From Stenotrophomonas maltophilia (GTDB taxonomy: Bacteria; Pseudomonadota; Gammaproteobacteria; Xanthomonadales; Xanthomonadaceae): DNA of 64,000 bases. Position numbers and translations under genes: made by a program. Each line of letters begins with the position of its first letter. Position 1 is the stretch's first letter. The stretch spans positions 62,001 through 126,000 of the forward strand of contig NZ_SRHZ01000008.1 of the NCBI RefSeq assembly GCF_004684085.1, given 5' to 3'. The notes below the pieces were generated by a model, which did not search any database, was not told the origin of the DNA, and saw only the letters and a program-made list of their open reading frames with translations. Positions 7,204 to 16,157 of this stretch are shown here, one piece after another.

Positions 7204-10155
7204 ATGCCCGCGCTGAAACGGGGGTTGGCCCGGCCGCTGCGCGCCATTACCTGGGGCGGCGTACTGCTGGGCGTGCTGCTGGTGGCTGGCTTGACCACCA
7301 TGCTGGCCAACGACCATCACCGCCGGCTGGAGGCTGCGCAGCGCCAGAGCCGTGCGCTGGCGGTGGGCAGCGAACGCCTGCTGGCACTGGAACTGCGCAA
7401 CCTGGAGCGGGCGATGTCCGGCATCTCCGCCGACGCGGCCGAACTGTTCGGCCGCGTGCCGTTGCAGGCGCCGGCCCTGCTCGATGCCTCCATCGGCGGC
7501 GTGCTGCGCCGCCATGCCGAGCTGCACAGCATCGTGGTGCTGGACCGCCATGGCCGTGCGGTCACCGCCGGCAAGGGCGATCTGAACCTGCCGCTGTGGA
7601 CCGACCCGCAGCGGCGCGGGCAGGGCAGCGCGCTGTACATCGGTCCGCCGCAGCAGGCCGGCGACGACGGCTGGGTGGTGCCACTGGCACTGTCGATGGC
7701 CGATGATCGCTGGCTGCTGGCGCGGCTGCGCTGCGGTGAGCTGCAGCGCATCATCGGTGGGCTGGATGTCGGCCCGAACGGACTGGTCTCGATCAGCGAT
7801 GCCGAGGGCTACATGCTGGCGCGGGTACCTGACCCACATGGCACGGTCGGCCGTCGCTTTGACCTGCCGCGGCGCGAACTGCTCGGCAAGCAGGCAGTGG
7901 TCGAACTGGGCAGCCTGCCGGGCGCGGTCGATGGCGTGCCACGGATCATCACCATCAGCACGCTCGAGCGCAGTCCGCTGGCGGTACAGGTCGGGCTGGC
8001 CGATGAGGATGTGCTGGCGCCCTGGTGGCCGTACCTGCAGGCATCGGTGGCGATCGTGCTGGCCTACGTGGGGGTGCTGCTGGTACTGCTGTACGCCGTG
8101 CGCCGCAGCACCCGCAGCCAGCAATCGATGGCGGAGGAGCTGAAGACCGGCCACGCCGAACTGCGGCTGGCCCACCAGGTGGGCCGTGTCTGCACCTGGT
8201 ACGTGGACGAGGACGCGGCGCTGCTGCGCTGGTCGCCGTTGGCGCGCGAGATCTTCGGGGTGCAGACCGATGCGTTGCCGGTGGCCGATTTCTTCGCGCG
8301 CGTGCATCGCGATGATGCCGCGCGCCTGCAGCAGGCGTTCGACCAGGCCTTTGCTGGCAGCGCGGTGCTGGACCAGGTGTTCCGCCTGGTGCTGCCGGGT
8401 GGCCAGGTGCGCTGGGTGGGGGCGCGCGGCCAGCGGGTGGAAGTGGCCGACAGCGAGCGGCGCATGATCGGCGCACTGACCGACCTGAGCGAGCGCTACC
8501 AGGCGCGGGAGCAGATGGGCGAAGCGGAGCGTCGTTTCCGCTTGCTGTTCGACCGCAACCCGGCGCCGTTCTGGGTGTTTGATCCGGATACGCTGCGCTT
8601 CATCGAGGTCAACGATGCGGCAGTGCGCCAGTACGGCTACAGCCGCGAAGAATTCCTGGCGATGAGCATCCTCGACATCCGCCCCCGCGAAGGCTGGGAG
8701 GAGGTGAAGGGCGCCATCGCCAAGGCCCGCGTCGGCGAGCTGCAGGACGCGACCGTGCGCCTGCACCGGCGCAAGGATGGCAGTGTGTTTGAAGTGCGCG
8801 CACACCTGTCCAAGCTCGATTTCGATGGCCAGCCTGCGTGCCTGGTGCTGGCCGAGGATGTCAGCGAACGGCTGGCCTACGAACGTGACCTGGCCTACCA
8901 GGCACGGCACAACCCGGCCACCGGCCTGCTGAACGTGCGCGCGCTGACCGATCAGCTGGACGAGCACGACGTGGGTTACACCATCGCCTTCGTGCAGCTG
9001 CGCGGCCTGCAGCTGGTGGCCGATACGCTGGGCCGCGAGATCGGCGATGCAGTGCTGCAGTCGATGGCGACCCGGCTGGGCGGCCTGGGCGCGCGCTGCG
9101 GCACGCTGGCGTTCCAGCCAGCAGAGGATTTCGTGTTCGCCATCGCAGCCGGGCAGGATGTCCAGCGCGTGCTGGACGACCTGCTGCAGATCGTGTCGGC
9201 GCCGATGCGGGGCAAGGATTCGCTGCACCAGTTCGAGCCGCGTATCGGCGTGGCCACGCACGTGGCCGGTGACGGCCATGGCGCCGAGCAGGTGATCGGC
9301 ATGGCGGCACAGGCGGCGCATGCAGCGCGCGCCGAGGGCAATGTAGTGGTCTGGTTCGACGCGGCGGTGACCACGCGGCTGGCCGACCGCCTGCGCCTGG
9401 CCGGGCGCATCCACGCTGCCATCGACAACGAATTCCAGTTGTACTTCCAGCCGATCCGGCACGCCGGTGATGGCAGCCCGGCGGCGCTGGAGGCCTTGCT
9501 GCGCTGGCCGCAGGCCGATGGCAGCTTCATTCCGCCCAACGAGTTCATTCCGTTGTGCGAAGACACCGGGTTGATCCTGGCGTTGGGACGCTGGGTGATC
9601 CGTGCTGCGGCCAAAGCACAGCGGCGGCTGGTCGATGCCGGTTGGGGCGAGCTGCCGATCGCGGTCAACGTGTCGGCGGTGCAGTTCTTCAACAGTGACC
9701 TGGTGACCGAGTTCACGCGTGCGCAGCAGGACTTCGGCCTGGCCCGTGGTGCGCTGCACGTGGAGCTGACCGAGAGCAGCCTGATGCGCAAGCCGGCGCA
9801 GGCGATGCAGACCATGCAGCGCCTGCACGAGCAAGGCATCAGCGTGTCGCTGGATGATTTCGGCACCGGCTATTCCAGCATGTCCTACCTGCAGCATCTG
9901 CCGCTGGACATCCTGAAGATCGACCGCAGTTTCGTGGCCGACGTGGAGACCAATCCGCGCAATGCCTCGATCTGCCGTGCGCTGCTGTCGCTGGGCCACA
10001 GCATGGGGCTGACCATCATCGCCGAGGGCGTGGAAACGCCCGGGCAGCTGGACTGGCTGGCCGCGCACGGCTGCGACCAGGTGCAGGGTTACCTCCTGGG
10101 GCGGCCGGCACCGCTGGAGAAGATCATCGACGCGTTGGATGAGGTGGCGGTCTAG
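7204..10155 (+). CDS. membrane-bound PAS-PAS-(degenerate GGDEF)-EAL cyclic-di-GMP phosphodiesterase
   Basis: A 983-residue signalling protein. Helices at about 13-36 and 278-302 enclose a periplasmic sensor region. Two PAS domains follow (about 320-440 and 445-565), then a GGDEF-like domain and an EAL domain. The EAL site looks intact: EALLR at 763, VNVSAVQF, ELTES, DDFGTG at 884, Lys905 in ILKIDRSF, and AEGVET. The GGDEF signature is replaced by PAEDF near 639-643, so cyclase activity is unlikely. It is predicted to hydrolyse c-di-GMP. The ATG at 7204 has AAGGAAG upstream; an in-frame ATG at 7093 is the alternative. Confidence 0.9.
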   Translation: MPALKRGLARPLRAITWGGVLLGVLLVAGLTTMLANDHHRRLEAAQRQSRALAVGSERLLALELRNLERAMSGISADAAELFGRVPLQAPALLDASIGGVLRRHAELHSIVVLDRHGRAVTAGKGDLNLPLWTDPQRRGQGSALYIGPPQQAGDDGWVVPLALSMADDRWLLARLRCGELQRIIGGLDVGPNGLVSISDAEGYMLARVPDPHGTVGRRFDLPRRELLGKQAVVELGSLPGAVDGVPRIITISTLERSPLAVQVGLADEDVLAPWWPYLQASVAIVLAYVGVLLVLLYAVRRSTRSQQSMAEELKTGHAELRLAHQVGRVCTWYVDEDAALLRWSPLAREIFGVQTDALPVADFFARVHRDDAARLQQAFDQAFAGSAVLDQVFRLVLPGGQVRWVGARGQRVEVADSERRMIGALTDLSERYQAREQMGEAERRFRLLFDRNPAPFWVFDPDTLRFIEVNDAAVRQYGYSREEFLAMSILDIRPREGWEEVKGAIAKARVGELQDATVRLHRRKDGSVFEVRAHLSKLDFDGQPACLVLAEDVSERLAYERDLAYQARHNPATGLLNVRALTDQLDEHDVGYTIAFVQLRGLQLVADTLGREIGDAVLQSMATRLGGLGARCGTLAFQPAEDFVFAIAAGQDVQRVLDDLLQIVSAPMRGKDSLHQFEPRIGVATHVAGDGHGAEQVIGMAAQAAHAARAEGNVVVWFDAAVTTRLADRLRLAGRIHAAIDNEFQLYFQPIRHAGDGSPAALEALLRWPQADGSFIPPNEFIPLCEDTGLILALGRWVIRAAAKAQRRLVDAGWGELPIAVNVSAVQFFNSDLVTEFTRAQQDFGLARGALHVELTESSLMRKPAQAMQTMQRLHEQGISVSLDDFGTGYSSMSYLQHLPLDILKIDRSFVADVETNPRNASICRALLSLGHSMGLTIIAEGVETPGQLDWLAAHGCDQVQGYLLGRPAPLEKIIDALDEVAV

Positions 10156-10170
10156 GCCGCGCTTCGCGTT

Positions 10171-10239
10171 CGCCGGGCATGGCCCGGCGCTACCGTGTCA
10201 CGTGGGCGCGCCTCTGGTAGCGCCGGGCCATGCCCGGCG
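10171..10239. repeat. inverted pair of GCCGGGC-type GTAG REP elements
   Basis: CGCCGGGC-CAT-type units at 10171-10193 (ending CTAC) and 10217-10239 (starting GTAG) point outward from a 23-bp spacer. They lie between the convergent EAL and LysR genes. Confidence 0.85.
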
Positions 10240-10248
10240 GACGCACCC

Positions 10249-11130
10249 TTACACCCCGGTTTCCACCAGATGGTCGATGAAACTGCGCACCTTCGGCGCG
10301 AGGTGGCTGCGGCTGGTGTAGACCGCGAAGATGCCGATCGGCGAGGCCTCCCACTCGGGCAGCACGCGCACCAGGCGTCCATCGGCCAGCGCGTCTTCCA
10401 GCAGGAAGTCCGGCTGCAGGATCACGCCCATGCCAGCAATCGCTGCTTCGCGCAGCACGTCGCCGTTGTTGGCGTGCAGCAGGCTGTTCACCGCCACCTT
10501 CACTTCACCGCCGGGCCCCTGCAGCGGCCAGTTGTTGCCGGCGGCCCAGTAGCTGTAGCTCAGGCACGCGTGCGCCTGCAGGTCCTGCGGGGTCTGCGGG
10601 GTGCCGCGTGCGGCCAGGTACGAGGGCGCGGCGCACAGGCTTACCCGCGATTCGCCCAGTCGGCGTGCGATCAGGGTGGGGCCGGGCTCGCGGGTGATGC
10701 GGATGGCCACGTCGTAGCCTTCCTCGACCATGTCCACCAGACGGTCGGACAGGGCCAGGTCCAGTTCCACCTGCGGGAAGCGTTCGCGGTAACTGGCCAG
10801 CAGCGGACCGAGGCGGGCGATGCCCCAGCTGACCGGTGCGTTGATGCGCAGCGTGCCTGAAGGCTCCAGCGCCTGCGCGCCGATGCTGGCCTCCAGCGCG
10901 TCGAACTCAGCCAGCAGGCGCACGCACTGGGCGTAGTAGGCGGCACCGGCACTGGTCGGGCTGACCCGGCGCGTGGTGCGGTGGAGCAGGCGGGTGGACA
11001 GGCGCTTTTCCAGCGCGGCGACCTGGCGGGTGACGCCGGCGGTAGACATGTCCAGGGCCAGGGCGGCGGCACTGAAGCCATTGCGCTCGACCACCGCCAC
11101 GAACACGCGCATCGCCTCGAGGGTGTCCAT
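10249..11130 (-). CDS. LysR-family transcriptional regulator
   Basis: A 293-residue LysR protein: winged helix-turn-helix in residues 1-60 (MDTLEAMRVFVAVVERNGFS, then STAGVTRQVAALEKRL) and a periplasmic-binding-protein-like effector domain after it. The internal ATG giving MDTLEAM is preferred over a start 10 codons earlier because it aligns with the usual LysR N-terminus. It is divergent from doxX and an extradiol dioxygenase gene, and a perfect 9-bp palindrome sits between them, so it is likely their local regulator. Confidence 0.9.
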   Translation of the reverse strand: MDTLEAMRVFVAVVERNGFSAAALALDMSTAGVTRQVAALEKRLSTRLLHRTTRRVSPTSAGAAYYAQCVRLLAEFDALEASIGAQALEPSGTLRINAPVSWGIARLGPLLASYRERFPQVELDLALSDRLVDMVEEGYDVAIRITREPGPTLIARRLGESRVSLCAAPSYLAARGTPQTPQDLQAHACLSYSYWAAGNNWPLQGPGGEVKVAVNSLLHANNGDVLREAAIAGMGVILQPDFLLEDALADGRLVRVLPEWEASPIGIFAVYTSRSHLAPKVRSFIDHLVETGV

Positions 11131-11146
11131 TGTTGCGCCTTTTGAA

Positions 11147-11174
11147 ATAAATACGGTCAAACGATCGTATTTAT
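11147..11174. promoter_or_regulatory. LysR-type operator palindrome
   Basis: ATAAATACG at 11147-11155 and its exact reverse complement CGTATTTAT at 11166-11174 flank a 10-bp spacer. It lies 17 bp upstream of the lysR start and 53 bp upstream of doxX. The size and AT-rich arms fit a LysR recognition site; the assignment is by position. Confidence 0.6.
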
Positions 11175-11226
11175 CGGCCCGTGAAGGCGCAATAACCTGT
11201 ACCCACTTCCTTCAAGGTGCTTCCCC

Positions 11227-11637
11227 ATGCACAGCACGACCGCTCCTGTTTCGCCGCTGGCCCCCTATGGCGCCACCCTGCTGCGCCTGGCCCTGGGCGT
11301 GCTGTTCCTGGTCCATGCGCTGACCAAGCTGCTGGTGTTCACCCCGGCCGGTACGGCGGCGTTCTTCGAGTCACTGGGTCTGCCCGGCGTGCTCGGCTAC
11401 GTCACCATCGGCGTCGAACTGGTGATCACCGTCGCGCTGCTGCTGGGCATCTATGCGCGCTGGGTGGGCCTGGTCGGTGTGCCGCTGCTGCTGGGCACCA
11501 TCGTCACCGTGCACGGCGCCAACGGCTTCGGCTTTGCCAACGCCGGCGGCGGCTGGGAATACCCGGCGTTCTGGGCGCTGGCGCTGGTGGTGCTGTTCCT
11601 GGTCGGCGATGGCAAGTGGACCCTGCGTTCGCGCTGA
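11227..11637 (+). CDS. DoxX-family inner membrane protein
   Basis: A 136-residue protein with four hydrophobic helices and the DoxX pattern LRLALGVLFLVHALTKL near the N-terminus. DoxX proteins are small quinone-linked or oxidoreductase-associated membrane subunits of poorly defined role. It is followed 31 bp later by an extradiol dioxygenase gene, an arrangement that suggests one transcript and a shared role in dealing with aromatic or oxidising compounds. Confidence 0.85.
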   Translation: MHSTTAPVSPLAPYGATLLRLALGVLFLVHALTKLLVFTPAGTAAFFESLGLPGVLGYVTIGVELVITVALLLGIYARWVGLVGVPLLLGTIVTVHGANGFGFANAGGGWEYPAFWALALVVLFLVGDGKWTLRSR

Positions 11638-11668
11638 TCGCCGCCTGATCCTGCAACTGGAGAATTCC

Positions 11669-12457
11669 ATGTCCCGCCTGCCTTCGCTGTACATCTCCCA
11701 TGGTTCGCCGATGACTGCCCTGCATCCGGGCCAGGTCGGTGTGCGCCTGGCCGAGCTGGCCCGCGACCTGCCGACGCCGCGCGCCATCGTCATGGCTTCG
11801 GCACACTGGCTGGGCCGGCAGCCGCTGGTCGGCGCGCATGCGCAGCCGCCGACCATCCACGATTTCGGCGGCTTCCCGCGCGCGCTGTTCGAACTGCAGT
11901 ACCCGGCACCGGGCGATCCGGCGCTGGCCGAAGAGGTGGCCGGCCGCATCGCCGCCGCAGGACTACCGGTGGCGCTGGATCCGCAGCGTGGGCTCGACCA
12001 CGGCGCGTGGGTGCCGCTGCGGCTGCTGCGCCCGCAGGCCGACATCCCGGTGGTGCCGGTGTCGATCCAGCCACTGCTCGGCCCCGAGCACCAGTTTGCG
12101 CTGGGCCGTGCGTTGGCGCCGCTGCGCGAACAGGGCGTGCTGCTGGTCGGCTCGGGCAGCATCACCCACAACCTGCACGACTGGGGTGACTACCAGGACG
12201 GCAAGGAAGCGCCCTACGTGCGGCCCTTCATCGAGTGGGTGGAGCAGCGCCTGGCCGCCGATGACCGCCAGGCCCTGCTCGATTACCGCCGGCAGGCGCC
12301 GTTTGCCGAACGCGCGCACCCGACCGACGAGCATCTGCTGCCGTTGTTCTTTGCGATGGGCGCGGCGGGCGAGGGCGGCTTCGGTGCACGCCGCATCGAC
12401 GCCGGCATCGATGCCGGTTTCCTGGCCATGGACCTGTATCGCTTCGACGGGGCATGA
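11669..12457 (+). CDS. class III extradiol ring-cleavage dioxygenase (DODA/YgiD type)
   Basis: A 262-residue protein of the 4,5-DOPA extradiol dioxygenase family. Metal-site histidines are visible in ISHGSP (near residue 11), SAHW (near 47), LDHGAW and TDEHLLPLF. The family opens catecholic rings using Fe(II) or Zn(II) at a single-domain active site; the true substrate here is unknown. ACTGGAG lies just upstream of the ATG, which was chosen over a longer frame that overlaps doxX. Probably co-transcribed with doxX and controlled by the divergent LysR. Confidence 0.88.
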   Translation: MSRLPSLYISHGSPMTALHPGQVGVRLAELARDLPTPRAIVMASAHWLGRQPLVGAHAQPPTIHDFGGFPRALFELQYPAPGDPALAEEVAGRIAAAGLPVALDPQRGLDHGAWVPLRLLRPQADIPVVPVSIQPLLGPEHQFALGRALAPLREQGVLLVGSGSITHNLHDWGDYQDGKEAPYVRPFIEWVEQRLAADDRQALLDYRRQAPFAERAHPTDEHLLPLFFAMGAAGEGGFGARRIDAGIDAGFLAMDLYRFDGA

Positions 12458-12485
12458 GCCGGGGCTGACGCGCGGCGGCCCCGGC
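12458..12485 (+). terminator. GC-rich hairpin after the dioxygenase gene
   Basis: GCCGGGGC and GCCCCGGC, 8 bp each, face each other across a 12-base loop directly after the stop codon. The only T-run (about 12512-12517) is 27 bases further, so it is not a canonical intrinsic terminator. Confidence 0.35.
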
Positions 12486-12574
12486 CGTCGCGGTCGTGGC
12501 CGCATGTGGTAATTTTTTCCGGGTTTCCGGCGCTGGCCCTCGAGCCTCCCCGCGCGCCGCTTCCTGGAAGAAGC

Positions 12575-14224
12575 ATGCATACCATTGAAGTCGTCCTGGC
12601 GATGCTGGTGGCCGTTGTCGCCAGCGGCTACCTGGTTCGCGTCCTGCCGTTCTCGTTGCCGCTGCCGTTGGTGCAGATCGGTCTGGGCGCGGTGATCGCC
12701 GGAGTGTTCAACCGCGGTCATGCGCTGGAGCCGGAGGTGTTCTTCCTGCTGTTCCTGCCGCCGCTGCTGTTCCTCGACGGCTGGCGCATCCCCAAGCAGG
12801 GCCTGTTCCGCGATAAAGGCGCGATCCTCGAACTGGCGTTCGGCCTGGTGGTGTTCACCGTCATCGGCGCCGGCCTGTTGATCCACTGGATGATTCCGGT
12901 GATGCCACTGGCGGTGTGCTTCGCGCTGGCGGCGATCGTGTCGCCGACCGACCCGGTGGCGGTCGGCGCGATCGCCTCCAAGGCGCCGATTCCCAAGCGC
13001 CTGATGCACATCCTGGAAGGCGAGTCGCTGCTCAACGATGCGTCGGGCCTGGTCTGCTTCCGCTTCGCGGTGGCGGCGGTGATGACCGGCACCTTCTCGC
13101 TGGCCACCGCTTCGCTGACCTTCCTGTGGGTGGCGGTGGCCGGCCTGGTCGTGGGCGTGGCGGTCACCCTCGGTGTTTCCACCTTCCAGCGCTGGCTGTG
13201 GCGGCGATTCGGCGAAGAGCCGGGTGCGGCGATGCTGGTCAACCTGCTGATTCCGTTCGCGGCCTACCTGCTGGCCGAAGAAATCAACGCCTCCGGCATC
13301 CTGGCTGCGGTCGCAGCCGGTATCTCGATGAGCTATGTGGAAATGACCGGCCGCGTCTCCGGCAGCATGCGCGTGCAGCGTGCCGGGGTCTGGAACATGC
13401 TGCAGTTCAGCTTCAACGGCATCATGTTCGTGCTGCTGGGCGAACAGCTGCCGGGCATCGTCGAACGCGCCACCACCACCATGAACGAGAGCGGCCACCA
13501 GAGCGCATGGTGGTTGCTGGTCTACGTACTGGTGATCAACGCTACGTTGATCGCGCTGCGCCTGCTGTGGGTGTGGCTGTCGCTGCGCTGGAACCTGCTG
13601 CGCGCGCGGCGGCGCGGGCTGGAGCGTGGCGAGGCGCCGAACTGGCGCATCGTGGTGGCCACTTCGGTGGCCGGTGTGCGCGGTGCGATCACCCTGGCCG
13701 GTGTGCTGACGCTGCCGTTGTTCCTGCCCGATGGCAGTCCGTTCCCGGCGCGCGACCTGGTGATCTTCCTGGCCGCGGCGGTGATCCTGTTCTCGCTGGT
13801 TGGCGCCAGCGTGGCACTGCCGCAGCTGCTGAAGGGCCTGCAGCTGCCGGCCGATTCGGGCGAGCGCAAGGAAGAAGACCTGGCACGCCGGTTGTCATCG
13901 AAGGCCGCGCTGGCGGGGGTGGAACGCATGCGCCAGCAGATGGTGATGAACCAGAACACCGAGAATGTGCAGCTGTACAACGATGCCGCCTCGCGGGTGA
14001 GCCTGCTGTACCAGCGGCACCTGGAGAAGGACAGCGACGGGCCCGACGTGGACCCGGGGAAGGTGCAGCGCATGGAAATGGGCTATCGCCAGCTGCGCAG
14101 CGCCGGCCTCAATGCCGAGCGCGAGGAACTGTTCCGGCTGACCCGGCGCGGGGTGATCTCCGATGAGATCTCGCGTCGCCTGATCCGCAACCTGGACCTG
14201 CTGGAATCGCGCAAGCGCGAATGA
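12575..14224 (+). CDS. CPA1-family Na+/H+ antiporter
   Basis: A 549-residue protein with about 12 transmembrane helices over the first 420 residues and a charged cytoplasmic C-terminal tail. Characteristic segments are FLLFLPPLLFLDGWR, VSPTDPVAVGAI and EGESLLNDASGLV, which carry the acidic residues used for ion exchange in NhaP/NHE-type antiporters. GGAAGAAG precedes the ATG at 12575. It probably exports Na+ or K+ for protons in pH and salt homeostasis. It appears to be a single-gene unit. Confidence 0.9.
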   Translation: MHTIEVVLAMLVAVVASGYLVRVLPFSLPLPLVQIGLGAVIAGVFNRGHALEPEVFFLLFLPPLLFLDGWRIPKQGLFRDKGAILELAFGLVVFTVIGAGLLIHWMIPVMPLAVCFALAAIVSPTDPVAVGAIASKAPIPKRLMHILEGESLLNDASGLVCFRFAVAAVMTGTFSLATASLTFLWVAVAGLVVGVAVTLGVSTFQRWLWRRFGEEPGAAMLVNLLIPFAAYLLAEEINASGILAAVAAGISMSYVEMTGRVSGSMRVQRAGVWNMLQFSFNGIMFVLLGEQLPGIVERATTTMNESGHQSAWWLLVYVLVINATLIALRLLWVWLSLRWNLLRARRRGLERGEAPNWRIVVATSVAGVRGAITLAGVLTLPLFLPDGSPFPARDLVIFLAAAVILFSLVGASVALPQLLKGLQLPADSGERKEEDLARRLSSKAALAGVERMRQQMVMNQNTENVQLYNDAASRVSLLYQRHLEKDSDGPDVDPGKVQRMEMGYRQLRSAGLNAEREELFRLTRRGVISDEISRRLIRNLDLLESRKRE

Positions 14225-14248
14225 CGCTGCGTTCGGGCGCCGTCGATC

Positions 14249-14287
14249 GGGGTCAGATCCCTTTCCGCAGGAAAGGGATCTGACCCC
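14249..14287. terminator. long perfect hairpin, GGGGTCAGATCCC family
   Basis: GGGGTCAGATCCCTTTCC (14249-14266), a GCA loop and the exact complement (14270-14287) give an 18-bp stem between the convergent antiporter and DUF3297 genes. A related hairpin lies at 19440-19472, so this is a dispersed repeat family as well as a likely terminator. Confidence 0.7.
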
Positions 14288-14306
14288 CAGAATCCGAGAG
14301 CCGCGG

Positions 14307-14555
14307 TTACTCCGGCTTCGTTTCCAGGAAATACGCTTCGACCTTGCCCTTGACCTTGATGGTCATCGGGTTGCCGCGGCGGTCGCGGGCCTTGCCGGCC
14401 TGCACGCGGATCCAGCCTTCGCTGACCGAATATTCCTCGACGTTGTCGCGCTCGACGTCGTTGAAACGCACGCCGACACCGCGCTCCAGCGCCTGCGCAT
14501 CATGGAAGGGGCTGGCCGGGTTGATCGCCAGGTGGTCGGGAGGGGTATCGCTCAT
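14307..14555 (-). CDS. DUF3297-family small protein
   Basis: An 82-residue protein beginning MSDTPPDHLAINPASPFHD, characteristic of DUF3297, with the family's VRFNDVERDNVEEY centre and a basic C-terminal half. The internal ATG giving MSDTPPD is taken as the start because it matches the family N-terminus; the longer frame adds nine residues. Function is unknown. It is divergent from the acidic DUF6630 protein, with an 89-bp spacer. Confidence 0.75.
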   Translation of the reverse strand: MSDTPPDHLAINPASPFHDAQALERGVGVRFNDVERDNVEEYSVSEGWIRVQAGKARDRRGNPMTIKVKGKVEAYFLETKPE

Positions 14556-14644
14556 CGCTTCATTCAGGGTGACGGCCACCAAGGCCGACTTCAGCGCTAC
14601 AGGATAAACCGTAGAATGCCCGCCTGCCCCAAGGACTGCCCGCC

Positions 14645-15187
14645 ATGCCCGACAACAGCGATTATTTCGACTTCGAAGAAGATGCCCAGGATTTCGACGA
14701 GGCCGATTTCGAGGCGCGTGTCTGGAACCTGCTGGTGCTGATCAACCCGGGCGATGACGAGCAGGCCCTGCAGCAGTTCAACCGCTGGCGCGAGCAGCTG
14801 GCAGAGCAGGGGCAGCCGCTGGAGGCTGACAGTGATTGGCTGCCGGCCCTGCTCACGGCCATTGCCTGGCAGTCCGGCTTCGACGTGGAGCGCGATGACC
14901 TGGATTCCCTGCAGTCGGCGGTCAACGAGCTGTCGGCGCGCTTCAACGTGCAGCTGGACTGGGGCGGTGACCTGGACGACGAGGACTTCGCCTCAGACCT
15001 GGACGGGGTGCAGCTGATGTCCACTGCCTTCGATCGCCTGCGCGAACACAACTACACGCTGTGGAGCGTGGATGCCGGCAGCGATGGCTTTACCGGCGTG
15101 ATGGCACTGACCCGCGACGACGACGCGATGCTGGCCCTGTGCTCGCTGCTGAACGTGGAAATCCGCCTGGGCAGCGACCCGTTCTGA
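14645..15187 (+). CDS. acidic DUF6630-like protein
   Basis: A 180-residue, strongly acidic cytosolic protein. The first 22 residues are rich in Asp and Glu and the C-terminal part reads WSVDAGSDGFTGVMALTRDD. It resembles DUF6630 proteins, which have no defined role. A TAGAAT box at 14612-14617 could be its -10 element; the ribosome site is weak. No signal peptide or membrane segment. Confidence 0.65.
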   Translation: MPDNSDYFDFEEDAQDFDEADFEARVWNLLVLINPGDDEQALQQFNRWREQLAEQGQPLEADSDWLPALLTAIAWQSGFDVERDDLDSLQSAVNELSARFNVQLDWGGDLDDEDFASDLDGVQLMSTAFDRLREHNYTLWSVDAGSDGFTGVMALTRDDDAMLALCSLLNVEIRLGSDPF

Positions 15188-15201
15188 TCGATTGGCCCAT
15201 C

Positions 15202-15265
15202 CGCCGGGCATGGCCCGGCGCTACCGGATCCGGTAAAGCCAGGTAGCGCCGGGCCATGCCCGGCG
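15202..15265. repeat. inverted pair of GCCGGGC-type GTAG REP elements
   Basis: Units at 15202-15224 (ending CTAC) and 15243-15265 (starting GTAG) face outward across an 18-bp spacer, between the convergent DUF6630 and DUF4031 genes. Confidence 0.85.
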
Positions 15266-15280
15266 AGCGCGCAGTGCGGA

Positions 15281-15556
15281 CTACGGCCGGTATTGCGCCC
15301 GGGCATTGGCGATCACCGCTTTGACCAGCGCGCGGTCGGTATGCCGGGAAACAGCACGCGCACCCAGCGCGATCGCCTGTGCACGCAGGTCTGCAGTGAC
15401 ATCGTAATGCGCACCACTGGCCTTGTTCTGGAAGGCCCGTGGTGGGATGCCGAGCTGCGCCGCCATCGCGTGCAGCTCGGCCAGGGTATCGGCCATCAAG
15501 TGCGCCCAGCGCTGTCCGCGCCAGGGATGCACCGCGTCATCGACGTAGACCGACAC
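15281..15556 (-). CDS. DUF4031-family protein
   Basis: A 91-residue protein starting VSVYVDDAVHPWRGQRWAHL, typical of DUF4031, and ending HTDRALVKAVIANARAQYRP. The family is small, cytosolic and uncharacterised. The GTG at 15554-15556 is preferred because the family begins here; the open frame continues upstream only through a Pro-rich stretch that overlaps the previous gene. It lies 13 bp after the stop of the Ala/Glu-rich protein gene on the same strand. Confidence 0.7.
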   Translation of the reverse strand: MSVYVDDAVHPWRGQRWAHLMADTLAELHAMAAQLGIPPRAFQNKASGAHYDVTADLRAQAIALGARAVSRHTDRALVKAVIANARAQYRP

Positions 15557-15569
15557 CGCCGCGGCCGGA

Positions 15570-16082
15570 TCAGGCCTGCGGCTTGCCGTCGGCGTCGGCG
15601 GCCGGGGTGGCCTCGGCGTCGGCAGCGCCTTCGGCGCCGGCGGTCTCTGCAGCGGCGTCATCGGCAGCCGCCTCGCTTTCTGCGGCTGCGTCTTCGGCCT
15701 GCTCGCTGGCGAACTCGGCCACCAGCTTGTCCAGGTACTCCTCAGCGGTCTGGCCGGCTTCAGCAGCCAGGGTGTCCAGCAGCTTCTGCATCAACTCGGA
15801 GTATTCCAGGGTAACCGTGCGGCCTTCGGCTTCCTGCATGTTCGACAGGTGCTTGAGCATGGCCAGCATCGGCACCGGGTTGTCGGCGTTGCCCATGGTC
15901 TGGCCGCCGATGGCCAACAGCCACTCACGGCCCTGCAGGCCGATGGCGGCGACGGCCTGGCCGTCTTCGCTGAGCAGCACGGCATGGTTCTGCACCTGCT
16001 CGCGGGCGTTCAGACGGAGGAACGGACGCTTGACCTGCTGCTTCTTGCGCTTGTCGCGCTTGGCCTTGGAGTTCTGGGACAT
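15570..16082 (-). CDS. conserved hypothetical protein with an Ala/Glu-rich tail
   Basis: A 170-residue soluble protein. Residues 1-20 are basic (MSQNSKAKRDKRKKQQVKR). The middle forms a compact domain with EDGQAVAAIGLQGREWLLAI. The last 50 residues are almost only Ala, Glu, Asp and Gly and probably disordered. I know no function. The start at 16082 removes 34 residues of non-coding-like sequence from the longest frame. It probably shares a transcript with the DUF4031 gene. Confidence 0.6.
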   Translation of the reverse strand: MSQNSKAKRDKRKKQQVKRPFLRLNAREQVQNHAVLLSEDGQAVAAIGLQGREWLLAIGGQTMGNADNPVPMLAMLKHLSNMQEAEGRTVTLEYSELMQKLLDTLAAEAGQTAEEYLDKLVAEFASEQAEDAAAESEAAADDAAAETAGAEGAADAEATPAADADGKPQA

Positions 16083-16157
16083 GGGGTGGGGACCTGAAAA
16101 GGAAAGACCGCCATTGTACTGGGTGCCGCGCTGCGCGCTCGCCGGGCATGGCCTTGG

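Noticed and set aside
7027..10068. 1013-codon open frame on the minus strand opposite the EAL gene
   Set aside because: Composition (His, Gln, Arg runs) has no domain character, while the plus strand encodes a full PAS-GGDEF-EAL protein. Long antisense frames are common in GC-rich DNA.
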